DNA of 64,000 nt from Magnetococcus marinus MC-1. Its GTDB lineage: Bacteria; Pseudomonadota; Magnetococcia; Magnetococcales; Magnetococcaceae. Location: NCBI RefSeq assembly GCF_000014865.1, contig NC_008576.1:649501-713500 (forward strand), in the 5' to 3' direction. Below are positions 52,653 through 62,024 of the stretch, one piece after another. Position 1 is the first letter of the stretch; the number at the start of each line of letters is the position of its first letter. Below the pieces are notes generated by a model. It searched no databases and was not told the origin of the DNA. It was given only the letters and a program-made list of their open reading frames with translations. Both the position numbers and the translations under genes were made by a program.

Positions 52653-53870
52653 ATGCGTGTGTTGCATATCCTGGATCATGGTTTGCCGCTGCACAGTGGC
52701 TACACCTTTCGCACCCGCGCTTTGGTGCGGGCGCAGCGCAGCATGGGTTGGCAGCCCCTGCTGTTGACCGGTCCCAAACAGGGCGTGGTGGAGAGCCTGG
52801 AAGAAGATTTCGAGGATCTGCACTACTACCGCACCCTGCCCTTGCAGGGGCGCTGGGTGCAGCGTGGCCCGCTGCATCAGCTGGGGGTGATCCAAGCCCT
52901 CAAGCAGCGCTTGCGGGGGTTGATTCCCCACCTTAAACCCGATCTGCTGCATGCCCACTCCCCGGCCTTGAATGGCTGGGCAGCGTTGTGGGCGGCGCGG
53001 CATTTTAAGGTGCCCTTGGTCTATGAGGTGCGCGCCTTTTGGGAGGATGCCGCCGTCAGCCATGGACAGACCCAAGCGGGTTCCTTGCGTTACCGGCTGA
53101 GCCGCGCCATGGAGAGCCATGTGCTGCGGCAGGCCAATGCCGTGACCACCCTGTGCGAAGGGTTAAAGGGGGATATGCTGGCGCGGGGGATCGCGGCAGA
53201 GAAAATTACCCTGATCCCCAATGCGGTGGATGTGCAACTCTTTAACCCATTGCCCGCGCAGGGCAGCGCTATTTTGCGGCAGGAGCTGGCTTTTCCCCCT
53301 GGGCTGGTGTTGGGTTTTGCCGGTTCGTTTTATGGGTATGAGGGGCTGGCTCTCTTGGTAGAGGCGGTGGCGCAACTGGCCCACACTGGGCAGGCTTGTA
53401 ATCTCTTGTTGGTGGGGGGTGGGCCAGAAACCCAACGTTTGCAGAGATTGATTGAGCAGTTGGGGTGTGGGGCGCGGGTGCGTATGACGGGGCGGGTGGA
53501 TCACGCCTTGGTAGAGGATTATTATGGGGTGTGTGACTGGATGGTCTATCCCCGTCTCTCCCACCGTATCACAGAAACGGTTACTCCGCTGAAACCCCTG
53601 GAATCTATGGCGCTGGGGCGGCCCGTGTTGGCTTCGGATGTGGGGGGGCACCGGGAGTTGATTCAGCATGGCGTGACGGGTCTGCTGTTCCCGGCGGGGG
53701 ATCTATCTGGATTGGTGACGGTGCTACAACAGCTGCCTCAGGGGACGGCGCGGCAGGGGTTGATTGATGCCGGGCGGGATTTTGTCACCACCCAGCGGAC
53801 CTGGCTGCGCAGTGCCCAAGCTTATGCGGCGGCTTATGGGATGGCGCTGGGGCGTGAGGTGAGTAAATAG
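52653..53870 (+). CDS. XrtA/PEP-CTERM system-associated glycosyltransferase (family 4)
   Basis: A 405-aa GT-B enzyme. The N-terminus 'MRVLHILDHGLPLHSGYTFR' with 'QRSMGWQPLLLTGPKQ' is the signature of the glycosyltransferase family linked to exosortase A loci. The donor domain has 'LVLGFAGSFYGYEGLALLVE', 'LLLVGGGPETQRLQRLI' and 'ITETVTPLKPLESMALGRPV'. ATG 52653 is chosen at the family start; upstream in-frame sequence overlaps the previous gene. It ties the operon to the XrtA (EpsH) type exopolysaccharide system. Confidence 0.88.
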   Translation: MRVLHILDHGLPLHSGYTFRTRALVRAQRSMGWQPLLLTGPKQGVVESLEEDFEDLHYYRTLPLQGRWVQRGPLHQLGVIQALKQRLRGLIPHLKPDLLHAHSPALNGWAALWAARHFKVPLVYEVRAFWEDAAVSHGQTQAGSLRYRLSRAMESHVLRQANAVTTLCEGLKGDMLARGIAAEKITLIPNAVDVQLFNPLPAQGSAILRQELAFPPGLVLGFAGSFYGYEGLALLVEAVAQLAHTGQACNLLLVGGGPETQRLQRLIEQLGCGARVRMTGRVDHALVEDYYGVCDWMVYPRLSHRITETVTPLKPLESMALGRPVLASDVGGHRELIQHGVTGLLFPAGDLSGLVTVLQQLPQGTARQGLIDAGRDFVTTQRTWLRSAQAYAAAYGMALGREVSK

Positions 53871-54161
53871 GTCCGCAGAAGCGGATGCTGGAATCTGAAG
53901 ATGGCTCTTCGCCCTGGTTTAGCCGGGGGTGGTATGAAAAAGGGGGGAGAATCCGGCGTGCTTCTGTTATGGTCGGTGCGGTGAGCGATGCGGGCGCGAG
54001 GGGGTGGCGATGCGCGGGTTGCGTTTTTTCTTGCCCAATGTTTTGTCTAGGTGTTGTGGATAAAACATAAGAAGTACAATATATTAGCTAGGAAGTTCTG
54101 CTCTTGTTTGGGCTTGAAGAGTAGTGTCGATATGAAGCGCGGTTGAGGTTTTATCCAGTCC
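53871..54161. other. Intergenic stretch within the plus-strand operon
   Basis: About 290 bases without a convincing gene. The last 100 bases are AT-rich (near 54058-54090) and may hold an internal promoter for the ligase-like gene. A short frame at 53885-54070 has odd composition and no ribosome site. Confidence 0.4.
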
Positions 54162-55526
54162 ATGCGTGATCTGATCCTTACACTGTTTATTGTCGGTTCG
54201 CTACCGTATGCCTTTATGCGGCCCAGCTATGGGTTGTTGATGTGGGCGTTGCTCAGCTATATGAACCCCCACCGGCTCACTTGGAGCTATGCCTATGATT
54301 TTCGGTTCAACTTTTTAGTCGCGTTTGTCACTCTGGCTGGTGTGTTTTTTAATAAAGAGGTCAAGTTTCGCATCCCCATCCATGGTACCACCATCTTTTG
54401 GATGTTCTTCTGTTTATGGACGGTGGTCACTTCTTTCAACTCCTTTGATCCTGACCGGGCTTTTTCGGAGTTTGACCGTTTTCTAAAAATTCAGTTGATG
54501 GTGTTGATTACCTTCTTTTTGATTAAAGACCGAAAATGGATGGATTGGCTGATCTGGGTGATTGTGCTCTCCATTGGGGTGTGGGTCATGAAGGGTGGAC
54601 TGTTTACCCTGACCTCGGGGGGGAATTTCCGGGTGTATGGTCCGGCCCGTAGCTTTATTACCGACAATAATGCCTTGGCGTTGGCCGTGTTAATGGGGCT
54701 GCCGCTGACTTTTTATATTAGACAGTTTGCCAAACGATTATGGCAAAAGCAGCTGGCGCTCGTATTAATTATTTTTTCGGTCATTACCGTGGTGGGCAGC
54801 TACTCCCGTGGAGGGATGTTGGGCTTGGTGGTGGTCTTGGGCGTGTTGTTTGGCCGTAGCCGACGGGGCATGATTGTCTTTTTGCTGGGGGTGGTGTTGG
54901 TGGCCCTCTCTTATACCTCCATGCCCAAGCATTGGCAGGAGCGGATGGATGATTTTTTTGCGATCAGCACGGCTTATGAGTTGCGCGAGGATGCCTCTAT
55001 GATGGGACGTCTCAACTCTTGGGTGTTGGCCTGGGAGTTGGCGAAGGATCGTCCCTTTGTCGGTGGGGGCTTTAATACCTTTACTGCGGAGCGCTTTCAA
55101 ACCTACGCACCGGTGCCCTTTGAGCGGCACGATGCCCATAGTATCTATTTTGAGGTCATGGCAGAGCACGGTTTTTTTGGTTTTGCCCTGTTTATTGGAA
55201 TGCATCTGTTTGCGGTGCTACTAGGCTTTAAGGTCAAACATTTAGCTCGTGGCAAGCCCGAGTTGGATTGGGCGGTTACCCTTGCGACTATGTTGCAAAT
55301 ATCGTTGTTGGGGTACTATGTAGCGGGGGTGTTTTTAGGCTTGGCCTATTTTGACCTGCCCTATCACCTAATCTCCATTTTGGTGATGTTGCACCATATT
55401 GTACTCAAACACAGTGATAAAAAAGTGGTCCCCTCTGCCACAGCTTGGCAAGAACCGACCTATGGAATGACAACTTGGTCACGTAAGACGGACTATTCCA
55501 TTTTTGGTCGCTCTGCGGGCCAGTAG
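54162..55526 (+). CDS. O-antigen ligase/polymerase-like protein, XrtA-associated
   Basis: A 454-aa membrane protein with about ten to twelve helices. The start 'MRDLILTLFIVGSLPYAFMR' and 'LLSYMNPHRLTWSYAYDF' are the signature of the putative O-glycosylation ligase found in XrtA loci. A large periplasmic loop (about 280-340) carries 'LNSWVLAWELAKDRPFVGGG' and 'RHDAHSIYFEVMAEHGFFGF', the Wzy_C type active loop with conserved H-x-x-x-x-E. It would polymerise or ligate lipid-linked glycan in the periplasm. Confidence 0.9.
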   Translation: MRDLILTLFIVGSLPYAFMRPSYGLLMWALLSYMNPHRLTWSYAYDFRFNFLVAFVTLAGVFFNKEVKFRIPIHGTTIFWMFFCLWTVVTSFNSFDPDRAFSEFDRFLKIQLMVLITFFLIKDRKWMDWLIWVIVLSIGVWVMKGGLFTLTSGGNFRVYGPARSFITDNNALALAVLMGLPLTFYIRQFAKRLWQKQLALVLIIFSVITVVGSYSRGGMLGLVVVLGVLFGRSRRGMIVFLLGVVLVALSYTSMPKHWQERMDDFFAISTAYELREDASMMGRLNSWVLAWELAKDRPFVGGGFNTFTAERFQTYAPVPFERHDAHSIYFEVMAEHGFFGFALFIGMHLFAVLLGFKVKHLARGKPELDWAVTLATMLQISLLGYYVAGVFLGLAYFDLPYHLISILVMLHHIVLKHSDKKVVPSATAWQEPTYGMTTWSRKTDYSIFGRSAGQ

Positions 55527-55718
55527 TTGACTTGGGTAGGGATGTTCTGGTGCCGCCAAAACAAGGGGCGTTTGAGGTGATTTTAGGTAACGGTACAGCG
55601 CCTTGAGGCCCGACCACTCGGCCCAGTTATTAGGGCATAGGTGGGAGCTTGGGCAGCGACCATTTTTTTTAAGAGACGTGCCACGGCGGGTTTGCCGGGC
55701 GAGCGGTACGGGATCGTT

Positions 55719-57131
55719 ATGATACGCATCTTTAAACACTACATCTCCCGCTGGTCGTTACTGCTGGTGCTGTGTGAGACGAGCGCCTTTTTGGCATCGG
55801 TCTACTTTGGTGTGGAGCTGCGTTTTTTTTGGGCGGCCGAGTTGGATGAGGTCCACCGTGCGGAGCTGTTGCCTAGGGCGCTCTTTTTTGCTGCGGTGAT
55901 GTTGATTAGCATGACCGCCACCGGGCGCTATCAGCGCTTGATGCGGCAGGGCATGACCGAAGAGGCGCTTAGTATTGGTTTGAGCTTTATTATCGGCTTG
56001 GTGGCAACCTCGGTGCTCTTTTATGCACTGCCTGATCTGTTTATTGGCCGGGGGGCCTTTATCTACGCTTGGTTTATTGCACTGGGGTTGGTGCTGCTCA
56101 TTCGCGTGGCTTTTTACCAATTTATTATTGAACCCAGTGCATTACAGCGGCGCATTTTGATCTATGGTAGTGGTCAAAAGGCGGGCATGGTGGAGCGCAT
56201 GATCGATCAAGACCCTGGTGATCGTGTGATCGTCGGTTTTTGGAGCCCTCATAATAGCCCAAATGTGGTTGCTAACCATTTGATCTATAGTGATGAGCGC
56301 CTGTTGGTTTGGTGCCAGGAACACCATATTTCCGAAGTGGTGGTGGCGGCAGACCATGGGGTTAGCATGGAGGAGATGCAGCAGTTGCTTGATTGTAAGA
56401 GCAACCGCATTTTGGTATTGGATTTGCCGCAATTTTTTGAACGGGAAGAGCGGTTAATCTTGATGGAGGCGTTGGGTACCGAATGGTGGATTGCCCACTC
56501 CGACGGCATTGCCTCCAATTTGGTGCAAGAGGTGATGAAGAAGAGTTTTGATATTTTGATTAGCCTGCTGTTGCTGTTCACCCTGTGGCCGATCATGCTG
56601 GTGACGGCACTGCTCATTGTTATAGAGGGGCGGGGCAAGGAGCCGGTTTTCTATCGGCAAGCTCGGGTCGGTTATGGGGGTAAAATTTTCCACGTGATCA
56701 AATTTCGCAGCATGCGGGCCGATGCCGAGAAGGATGGTCCGGTGTGGGCGCAAAAAAATGATAATCGTGTAACCCGTGTGGGGCGGGTGATCCGCAATAC
56801 CCGCATTGATGAGCTGCCCCAATTTATTAATGTGCTCAGGGGTGAAATGAGTCTGGTGGGGCCACGCCCAGAACGCCCCGAGTTTGTGGAGCTGTTGCAA
56901 CAGCAGATCCCTTACTACAGTGAGCGGCATCGGGTTAAACCGGGTATTACGGGTTGGGCGCAGATAAAATATGGGTATGGTGCCTCGGTCGAGGATGCGG
57001 TGGAAAAGCTGAAATATGATCTTTACTACATTAAAAATCACACCCTCTTTTTTGATTTGCTGGTGTTAATCCACTCTGTTGAGGTGGTGTTGTTTGGCAA
57101 GGGGGCCGATGCCCCACGCAAAGATGTTTGA
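55719..57131 (+). CDS. Priming sugar transferase (polyprenyl glycosylphosphotransferase), XrtA-associated
   Basis: A 470-aa enzyme. Four N-terminal helices (about 12-130) and a CoA-binding-like cytosolic domain lead to a fifth helix ('ILISLLLLFTLWPIMLVTAL'). The bacterial sugar transferase domain has 'VFYRQARVGYGGKIFHVIKF' and 'RSMRADAEKDG', 'IDELPQFINVLRGEMSLVGP' and 'KPGITGWAQIKYGYG'. These enzymes place the first sugar phosphate on undecaprenyl phosphate. ATG 55719 begins 'MIRIFKHYISRW', the conserved start. Located in the order usual for XrtA loci. Confidence 0.92.
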   Translation: MIRIFKHYISRWSLLLVLCETSAFLASVYFGVELRFFWAAELDEVHRAELLPRALFFAAVMLISMTATGRYQRLMRQGMTEEALSIGLSFIIGLVATSVLFYALPDLFIGRGAFIYAWFIALGLVLLIRVAFYQFIIEPSALQRRILIYGSGQKAGMVERMIDQDPGDRVIVGFWSPHNSPNVVANHLIYSDERLLVWCQEHHISEVVVAADHGVSMEEMQQLLDCKSNRILVLDLPQFFEREERLILMEALGTEWWIAHSDGIASNLVQEVMKKSFDILISLLLLFTLWPIMLVTALLIVIEGRGKEPVFYRQARVGYGGKIFHVIKFRSMRADAEKDGPVWAQKNDNRVTRVGRVIRNTRIDELPQFINVLRGEMSLVGPRPERPEFVELLQQQIPYYSERHRVKPGITGWAQIKYGYGASVEDAVEKLKYDLYYIKNHTLFFDLLVLIHSVEVVLFGKGADAPRKDV

Positions 57132-57188
57132 CCCTGTTCAGCGCTTTGTAACCCATGGGGTATTTGCGTCTGTTTTGAGGAGAGCAGC

Positions 57189-57896
57189 ATGTCCCAAGCC
57201 CTGCTGGCGTGGCTGAAAAAGTTTTACCACGCGCTACCTAGACCGCCATCCAGTAACTACCACTACCGGGATTTTTCACTCAACCCCTATGATCATGTAG
57301 GGGCGGGTGGGGTGATTTTGGATATTGGCGGCAAGGATGCACGGGGCTGTTATGCGTTTGGTCAACCCCCTGCGGAGAGTCGCTTAATCTGTTTGGATAT
57401 TATGCCCGGCCCCGGGGTGGATATGGTGGCCGATGCCCACGATCTAAGCCAGCTGGGGGAGGCCTCGGTGGATCTGGTGATTGCGGTGAGCGCCTTAGAG
57501 CATATGCAGGCCCCTTGGCAGGTGGTGGCGGAGATCTATCGGGTGCTCAAGCCCGGTGGTATGCTCTATGTGAATACTCCTTTTGTGTTTCCCTTTCATG
57601 GTGATCCTGACGATTTTTACCGCTTTTCTCACCATGGCTTGGGCAAATTGTGCGGGGCTTTTGAGTGTTTGGAGTCAGGTTTTAACCGGGGTCCTGCCTC
57701 GACAATGGTGCATGTGTTGATCCATTTTTTGGCTATTTTATGCTCTTTTAACCGCAAAGTGCTCTATGGCCTTTGGGTGGATGTGTGGAGTTGGCTGCTG
57801 TTTTGGATCAAATATCTGGATCGCTGGATTGCCACTTATGGGCAGGCTTATGTGGTCCACTCTGGGGCCTATTTTATTGGGCGCAAGCCGCAATAG
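57189..57896 (+). CDS. Class I SAM-dependent methyltransferase
   Basis: A 235-aa protein with motif I-like 'GGVILDIGGKDARGCYAFG', acidic motif II 'LICLDIMPGPGVDMVADAHD', 'VDLVIAVSALEHMQAPWQVV' and 'YRVLKPGGMLYVNTPFVFPF'. The latter, followed by 'FYRFSHHGL', is common in methyltransferases of glycan clusters. GAGGAG lies before ATG 57189. It probably methylates a sugar of the polymer. Two hydrophobic stretches near the C-terminus (about 180-215) suggest membrane contact. Confidence 0.86.
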   Translation: MSQALLAWLKKFYHALPRPPSSNYHYRDFSLNPYDHVGAGGVILDIGGKDARGCYAFGQPPAESRLICLDIMPGPGVDMVADAHDLSQLGEASVDLVIAVSALEHMQAPWQVVAEIYRVLKPGGMLYVNTPFVFPFHGDPDDFYRFSHHGLGKLCGAFECLESGFNRGPASTMVHVLIHFLAILCSFNRKVLYGLWVDVWSWLLFWIKYLDRWIATYGQAYVVHSGAYFIGRKPQ

Positions 57897-58241
57897 GGTG
57901 CCGAACTGGGGCGCGCCGCAGGGTGGGGTGTTCGGTGCGGGGGGTGGGGAGCAAAAAGGGGGGGTGCCATGCTTCTACCTGTACTTGGGGGGATGGCAGG
58001 GTTAAGATAACCCGCTTGGTTCTTGGGGTCAAAGCTCGATTGGGCCTGTAATTTGCAAGACCGATGGCTGCAATCCTGGTCTCTGCACAGGGTCATGGGC
58101 GGGTTGCTGTGGGTGTGGCCCCTTACGGTGTCTGTAAACCCACGATAGCTGGGGCGCTGTCGCCTAAGGGGCGTATGGGGTCTGCATGGGTGGCGGCTTT
58201 GCGCGCTCTCTTTAATCTCTAATTTGCTGTTCGGACGATTC
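57897..58241. other. Intergenic stretch before the chain-length gene
   Basis: 345 bases with no convincing gene. It may hold an internal promoter for the wzz-like to femAB-like genes. No terminator or repeat recognised. Confidence 0.4.
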
Positions 58242-59855
58242 ATGCAAGAGTACAGCCTGCGCAATTTACAGTATCAGCTCTTGGTACAACTGCACGGTAT
58301 GTGGCGGTATCGCTGGCATATTGTGTTGGTGTCGTGGACGGTGTGTATCTTGGGTTGGACAGGCACCTTTATGATGGAGGATCAGTACAAAGCCTTCACC
58401 AAGGTCTCTATTGAAAACCCCCAAGGCGACCTGAACGAGTATCTAACGGGTGTGGCAAAAATGCGCTTTGATGTCACCAGTGAGGCGCAGCGCATTGTGC
58501 ATAACCTGCTCAACCAAAAAAATCGTGAGCGGGTGGTGCTCTCGACCAAACTGCGTGAAGAGGTGCGTGATGAGCGCAGCTTGGAAGAGACCATCGCCAA
58601 ACTGGGTCAGCAACTGACCATTACCTCCCGCAGCAGTAGCACCCAGTCGGTCTACACTCTGACCCATCACCACTCTGACCCTGAGGTGGCAAAACAGGTG
58701 GTGGAAGGCTTTTTGACCATCTTGATGGAGCACTCGGTGGAGGGGGTCAAAAACCGGCGTCAGGAAAAAGCACAGCGCTTTTTATCGGAGCAGGTGCAAA
58801 AATTTGAGGATAAATTTGCCAAAAGCGACTTGGCGTGGCAAGAGTTTAAACGTAGTAACCCCTTGATTCGCCCCGATCAAGGCCAGGGTTATTATGCCCG
58901 CTTGGCTGACTTTAAACAGCGTGCAGAAGATGAACGGCTCAAACTGAGTGCCTTGAGTAAAGAGCGGGACGCCCTGGCGGAGCAGTTGGCCCAACGCCAG
59001 CGTGCGACCTTGGCCTCGACCCCGCTACAGGCGCCCCGTGCCGTGGTTGCACCGCTCAATGAAGAGATTGATCGCAACCTGGAGCAGTTGGAAGAGCGCA
59101 TTCTGGAGATGCTGGAAACCCACTATGTGGTGGGGGGGGAAAAGCGCTATCTCTATGATGAAGCTCACCCAGAAATTCGCTCCTTGCGCAATCAGATTTT
59201 GGAACTGCAACGGCGCAAAGAAGAAGAGATGGCCCGGCTGAAAAGTCTGAGTGAGATGCCCCAGCAGGCATTTAACGATGAAAAGGATCCTGTTGCACAG
59301 CAGATTTTATTGGATCTGCGCAAGGTAGAGGTGGATCTTGCCTCAGCCCAGGGGCGGTTGCAGGAGTATAATGCGCAGCTGGCCGATTTACGGCGGCGGG
59401 AGGCCACGGTACCCGCCAAGGAGGCGGAGTATCTGCGTCTCAAGCAAAATCGGGATACCGCCCTGAGTAAGCTGAACAGTATTTTGACGACCCAGGGTGA
59501 GGCGGAGTTTTCGGGGGATGTGGCTGAAGGTTTAAGCAAGCGGGTACACATCAAAGTGTTGCAGAAGCCGCGTCTGCCTTTTGCGCCAGAGGGGCCCAAT
59601 CGTCCGTTGTTTTTGGTGGTTACCCTGCTGGCGGGTTTAGGGGCCGGTATGACCATGTCGCTGTTTATGTCGATTATGCGACCCGTTTATGATAGCCCAT
59701 CGGCATTAAAGAAAGATCTTGGGCTGCCGGTGTTGGGCACGGTCTCTATGGCCGATGAGACCGCAGTGGTGGGTTTGGGGGCGCGGACCCTGTTTATGTT
59801 GTTGATGATCTCGCTACTGGTGATCTTTGCCATCACCATGTATATCGCCAGATGA
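58242..59855 (+). CDS. Chain-length determinant protein (Wzz/PCP type), XrtA-associated
   Basis: A 537-aa membrane protein. Helix 1 is at about 24-45, a long periplasmic part with coiled coils (about 150-430; many Glu/Gln/Arg heptads) follows, then helix 2 at about 465-487 with the Pro-rich 'LQKPRLPFAPEGPNRPLFLV' lead, then a third hydrophobic segment at the very end (about 515-535). This matches the XrtA-type chain-length determinant family, longer than Wzz of O-antigen. It partners with the tyrosine kinase encoded 84 bases downstream. ATG 58242 is preferred to a TTG at 58224. Confidence 0.9.
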   Translation: MQEYSLRNLQYQLLVQLHGMWRYRWHIVLVSWTVCILGWTGTFMMEDQYKAFTKVSIENPQGDLNEYLTGVAKMRFDVTSEAQRIVHNLLNQKNRERVVLSTKLREEVRDERSLEETIAKLGQQLTITSRSSSTQSVYTLTHHHSDPEVAKQVVEGFLTILMEHSVEGVKNRRQEKAQRFLSEQVQKFEDKFAKSDLAWQEFKRSNPLIRPDQGQGYYARLADFKQRAEDERLKLSALSKERDALAEQLAQRQRATLASTPLQAPRAVVAPLNEEIDRNLEQLEERILEMLETHYVVGGEKRYLYDEAHPEIRSLRNQILELQRRKEEEMARLKSLSEMPQQAFNDEKDPVAQQILLDLRKVEVDLASAQGRLQEYNAQLADLRRREATVPAKEAEYLRLKQNRDTALSKLNSILTTQGEAEFSGDVAEGLSKRVHIKVLQKPRLPFAPEGPNRPLFLVVTLLAGLGAGMTMSLFMSIMRPVYDSPSALKKDLGLPVLGTVSMADETAVVGLGARTLFMLLMISLLVIFAITMYIAR

Positions 59856-59939
59856 TAGCCGGTCAGGAGGCTGTTCGATGGCAGGGTAGCTGGATTTAAG
59901 GGTTGCAGCGGGCGGGTTTACAAGGTGGTCGAGGGTAAC

Positions 59940-60806
59940 ATGACGTTTGATGATCGGGTACGCAAAAAGGTTGTATTGGACTTTGAAAAGCTCAAGGTCA
60001 GGGGTATCTTGACCCCGGATGTTGGTCGCAGCTTTCGCGCCGAGGAGTTCCGCGTGGTCAAACGCCCCCTACTGCTCAACGCGCAGCAAGGGATAGATGC
60101 GCACACCAAGCGTAATAACAACATGATTATGGTGACCAGCGCCTTCCCTAAGGAGGGTAAGACCTTTACGGCCATCAATCTGGCGATGAGCTTGGCCGCC
60201 GAAATGGACAAAACGGTGCTGTTGGTGGATGGGGATGTGGCCAAACCCTCGGTGAGCCGTATTCTGGGTTTTAAATCCAAAGAGGGTTTGATCGACCATC
60301 TCTTGGGCAACGTCGAAGATTATCACCAAATTTTAATCCGCACCAATGTGCCCAAGTTAATGTTGTTGCCTTCGGGGCGGCGCCACCATCATGCCACCGA
60401 ACTGCTGGCCAGCGAGAACATGCGCTTGCTGTTGTTGGAGCTGGCAAAAGATCCCAACCGTATTATTGTATTTGATTCGCCCCCCCTGTTGGTCACCACC
60501 GAGGCGCGGGAATTGGCCCGCAATATGGGCCAGATTGTGATGGTGGTCGAAGCGGACAATACCCCCCGCTATGCGGTAAAAGATGCGCTTAATTATCTGG
60601 ATAATATGGAGATCGTTGGTCTTGTGCTGAACAAGGCCAGAATGCGCAGTGGCGGCGGCTACGGCGGCTACGGTGGCTATGGCGGTTACGGTGGCTATGG
60701 CGGTTACGGTGGCTATGGCGGTTACGGTGGCTATGGCGGTTACGGCGGCTATGGCAGCGAGACCAAAAAGAAAAAGGGCTTTTTCCAACGTTTGCTGGGT
60801 GGGTGA
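59940..60806 (+). CDS. Bacterial tyrosine autokinase with an 11-fold Gly-Gly-Tyr tail
   Basis: A 288-aa cytosolic BY-kinase. Walker A is 'TSAFPKEGKTFTAINLAMSL', Walker A' is 'VLLVDGDVAKPSVSRILGF' and Walker B is 'NRIIVFDSPPLLVT'. The usual Tyr-rich C-terminus is here a run of eleven Gly-Gly-Tyr units (60654-60752), followed by a Lys-rich end. BY-kinases autophosphorylate such Tyr clusters and cycle with the Wzz-like partner to control polymer length. The Tyr run is DNA-encoded by four perfect 18-base tandem repeats plus flanks, so length variation is plausible. ATG 59940 has GAGGG just upstream; a GTG at 59925 is less likely. Confidence 0.9.
   Translation: MTFDDRVRKKVVLDFEKLKVRGILTPDVGRSFRAEEFRVVKRPLLLNAQQGIDAHTKRNNNMIMVTSAFPKEGKTFTAINLAMSLAAEMDKTVLLVDGDVAKPSVSRILGFKSKEGLIDHLLGNVEDYHQILIRTNVPKLMLLPSGRRHHHATELLASENMRLLLLELAKDPNRIIVFDSPPLLVTTEARELARNMGQIVMVVEADNTPRYAVKDALNYLDNMEIVGLVLNKARMRSGGGYGGYGGYGGYGGYGGYGGYGGYGGYGGYGGYGSETKKKKGFFQRLLGG
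60672..60743 (+). repeat. 18-base tandem repeat, four perfect copies, in the kinase gene
   Basis: GGTGGCTATGGCGGTTAC is repeated four times without mismatch (60672-60689, 60690-60707, 60708-60725, 60726-60743). It keeps the reading frame (six codons per unit). Flanking codons (GGCGGCTAC, GGCGGCTAT) extend the protein repeat but not the exact DNA repeat. Confidence 0.95.
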
Positions 60807-60873
60807 TCCCTCCTGCTAGAGGTTGAATGGGATGGGCATAACGCCCTAGGCGGGGCATACGGGGAGTGACGCC

Positions 60874-62013
60874 GTGGGAGAGGATAAGCCAATTGTCTGT
60901 GTGGTGGGGGCGCGTCCCAACTTTATGAAGATGGCCGCCGTGTTGCCCGCCTTGGGGGCGGGTGCGCAGCCCGTGCCCACCCTGTTGGTGCATACTGGGC
61001 AGCACTATGATGCGGCCATGAAGCAGGCCTTTTTTGAGCAGTTGAGCATTCCCGAACCCCAGGTGGATCTAGGGGTAGGTTCAGGCTCCCACGCGGTGCA
61101 GACCGGTTTGGTGATGCAGCGTTTTGAGCCGGTGTTGGACCACTATGGGGCCGCTGCGGTATTGGTGGTGGGGGATGTCAACTCCACCATTGCCACCGCC
61201 TTGGTGGCGGTGAAAAAGGGGATTCCCGTCATTCACGTAGAGGCGGGTTTGCGCAGTCAGGACCGCAGCATGCCCGAAGAGATCAACCGCATTCTGACCG
61301 ATCAAATCGCCGATTTTCTGTTTACCACCGAGCGTCAGGCCGAGGCCAATCTAAAGCGTGAAGGAATTGCGGCGGATAAGATTCACTTTGTCGGCAATGT
61401 GATGATCGACACCCTGCGCCGTTTGCTGCCGCAGGCGGCCACGGTGGAGGCGTTGGCGCAGCGTTTTAGTCTGCCTGAGGGGGTCTCGTTGGCGGCGGGG
61501 GGGTATGGTCTGCTCACTCTGCACCGGCCAGCCAATGTGGATGATCCACAGGTATTGGCCGAGCTGCTCCAGGCCGTGTGTGCCATCAGTCACGAGCTGC
61601 CTTTACTCTTTCCGGTGCATCCCCGCACTTTGGCGCGGGTGCAGGCGGCGGGCTTGCAAGGGCTGTTGGAGAGTGCCCCGCAGTTGGTGACGCTGCCGCC
61701 GGTGGGCTATTTGGAGATGCTGGGTTTAATGTCGCGGGCACGCGTGGTATTGACCGATTCCGGTGGTATTCAAGAGGAGACCACCGCGCTGGGTATTCCC
61801 TGCATGACGCTGCGGGAGAACACCGAGCGGCCCATTACCGTTAGCCACGGCACCAATACCTTGGTGGGGCGGGATGGGGATAAACTGCGCACCACCTTTG
61901 CTCAGATTATGCAGAATGGGGGAAAAGCGGGACGCATCCCCGAGCTGTGGGATGGTCAGGCCGCGCCGCGCATCGCCCAACAGTTACAGCAGTGGTACCA
62001 CCGCCAAGGGTAA
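60874..62013 (+). CDS. wecB: UDP-N-acetylglucosamine 2-epimerase, non-hydrolysing
   Basis: A 379-aa enzyme. Family motifs are 'VVGARPNFMKMAAVLPAL', 'LVHTGQHYDAAMKQAFF', 'VVGDVNSTIATALVAVKKG', 'VIHVEAGLRSQDRSMPEEIN', 'LTLHRPANVDDP' and 'VLTDSGGIQEETTALGIPCM'. It interconverts UDP-GlcNAc and UDP-ManNAc for polymer synthesis. The GTG at 60874 has GGGGAG 8 bases upstream. It is distinct from the hydrolysing legG at 30745. Located between kinase and deacetylase genes of the XrtA operon. Confidence 0.92.
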   Translation: MGEDKPIVCVVGARPNFMKMAAVLPALGAGAQPVPTLLVHTGQHYDAAMKQAFFEQLSIPEPQVDLGVGSGSHAVQTGLVMQRFEPVLDHYGAAAVLVVGDVNSTIATALVAVKKGIPVIHVEAGLRSQDRSMPEEINRILTDQIADFLFTTERQAEANLKREGIAADKIHFVGNVMIDTLRRLLPQAATVEALAQRFSLPEGVSLAAGGYGLLTLHRPANVDDPQVLAELLQAVCAISHELPLLFPVHPRTLARVQAAGLQGLLESAPQLVTLPPVGYLEMLGLMSRARVVLTDSGGIQEETTALGIPCMTLRENTERPITVSHGTNTLVGRDGDKLRTTFAQIMQNGGKAGRIPELWDGQAAPRIAQQLQQWYHRQG

Positions 62014-62024
62014 GGAGCCTCCCC

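Noticed and set aside
53885-54070. 61-codon frame between glycosyltransferase and ligase genes
   Set aside because: Trp/Gly/Arg/Cys-heavy composition, no ribosome site and no family resemblance.
60654-60752. Periodic repeat as CRISPR or non-coding satellite
   Set aside because: It keeps frame, encodes Gly-Gly-Tyr units and lies inside a clear kinase gene.
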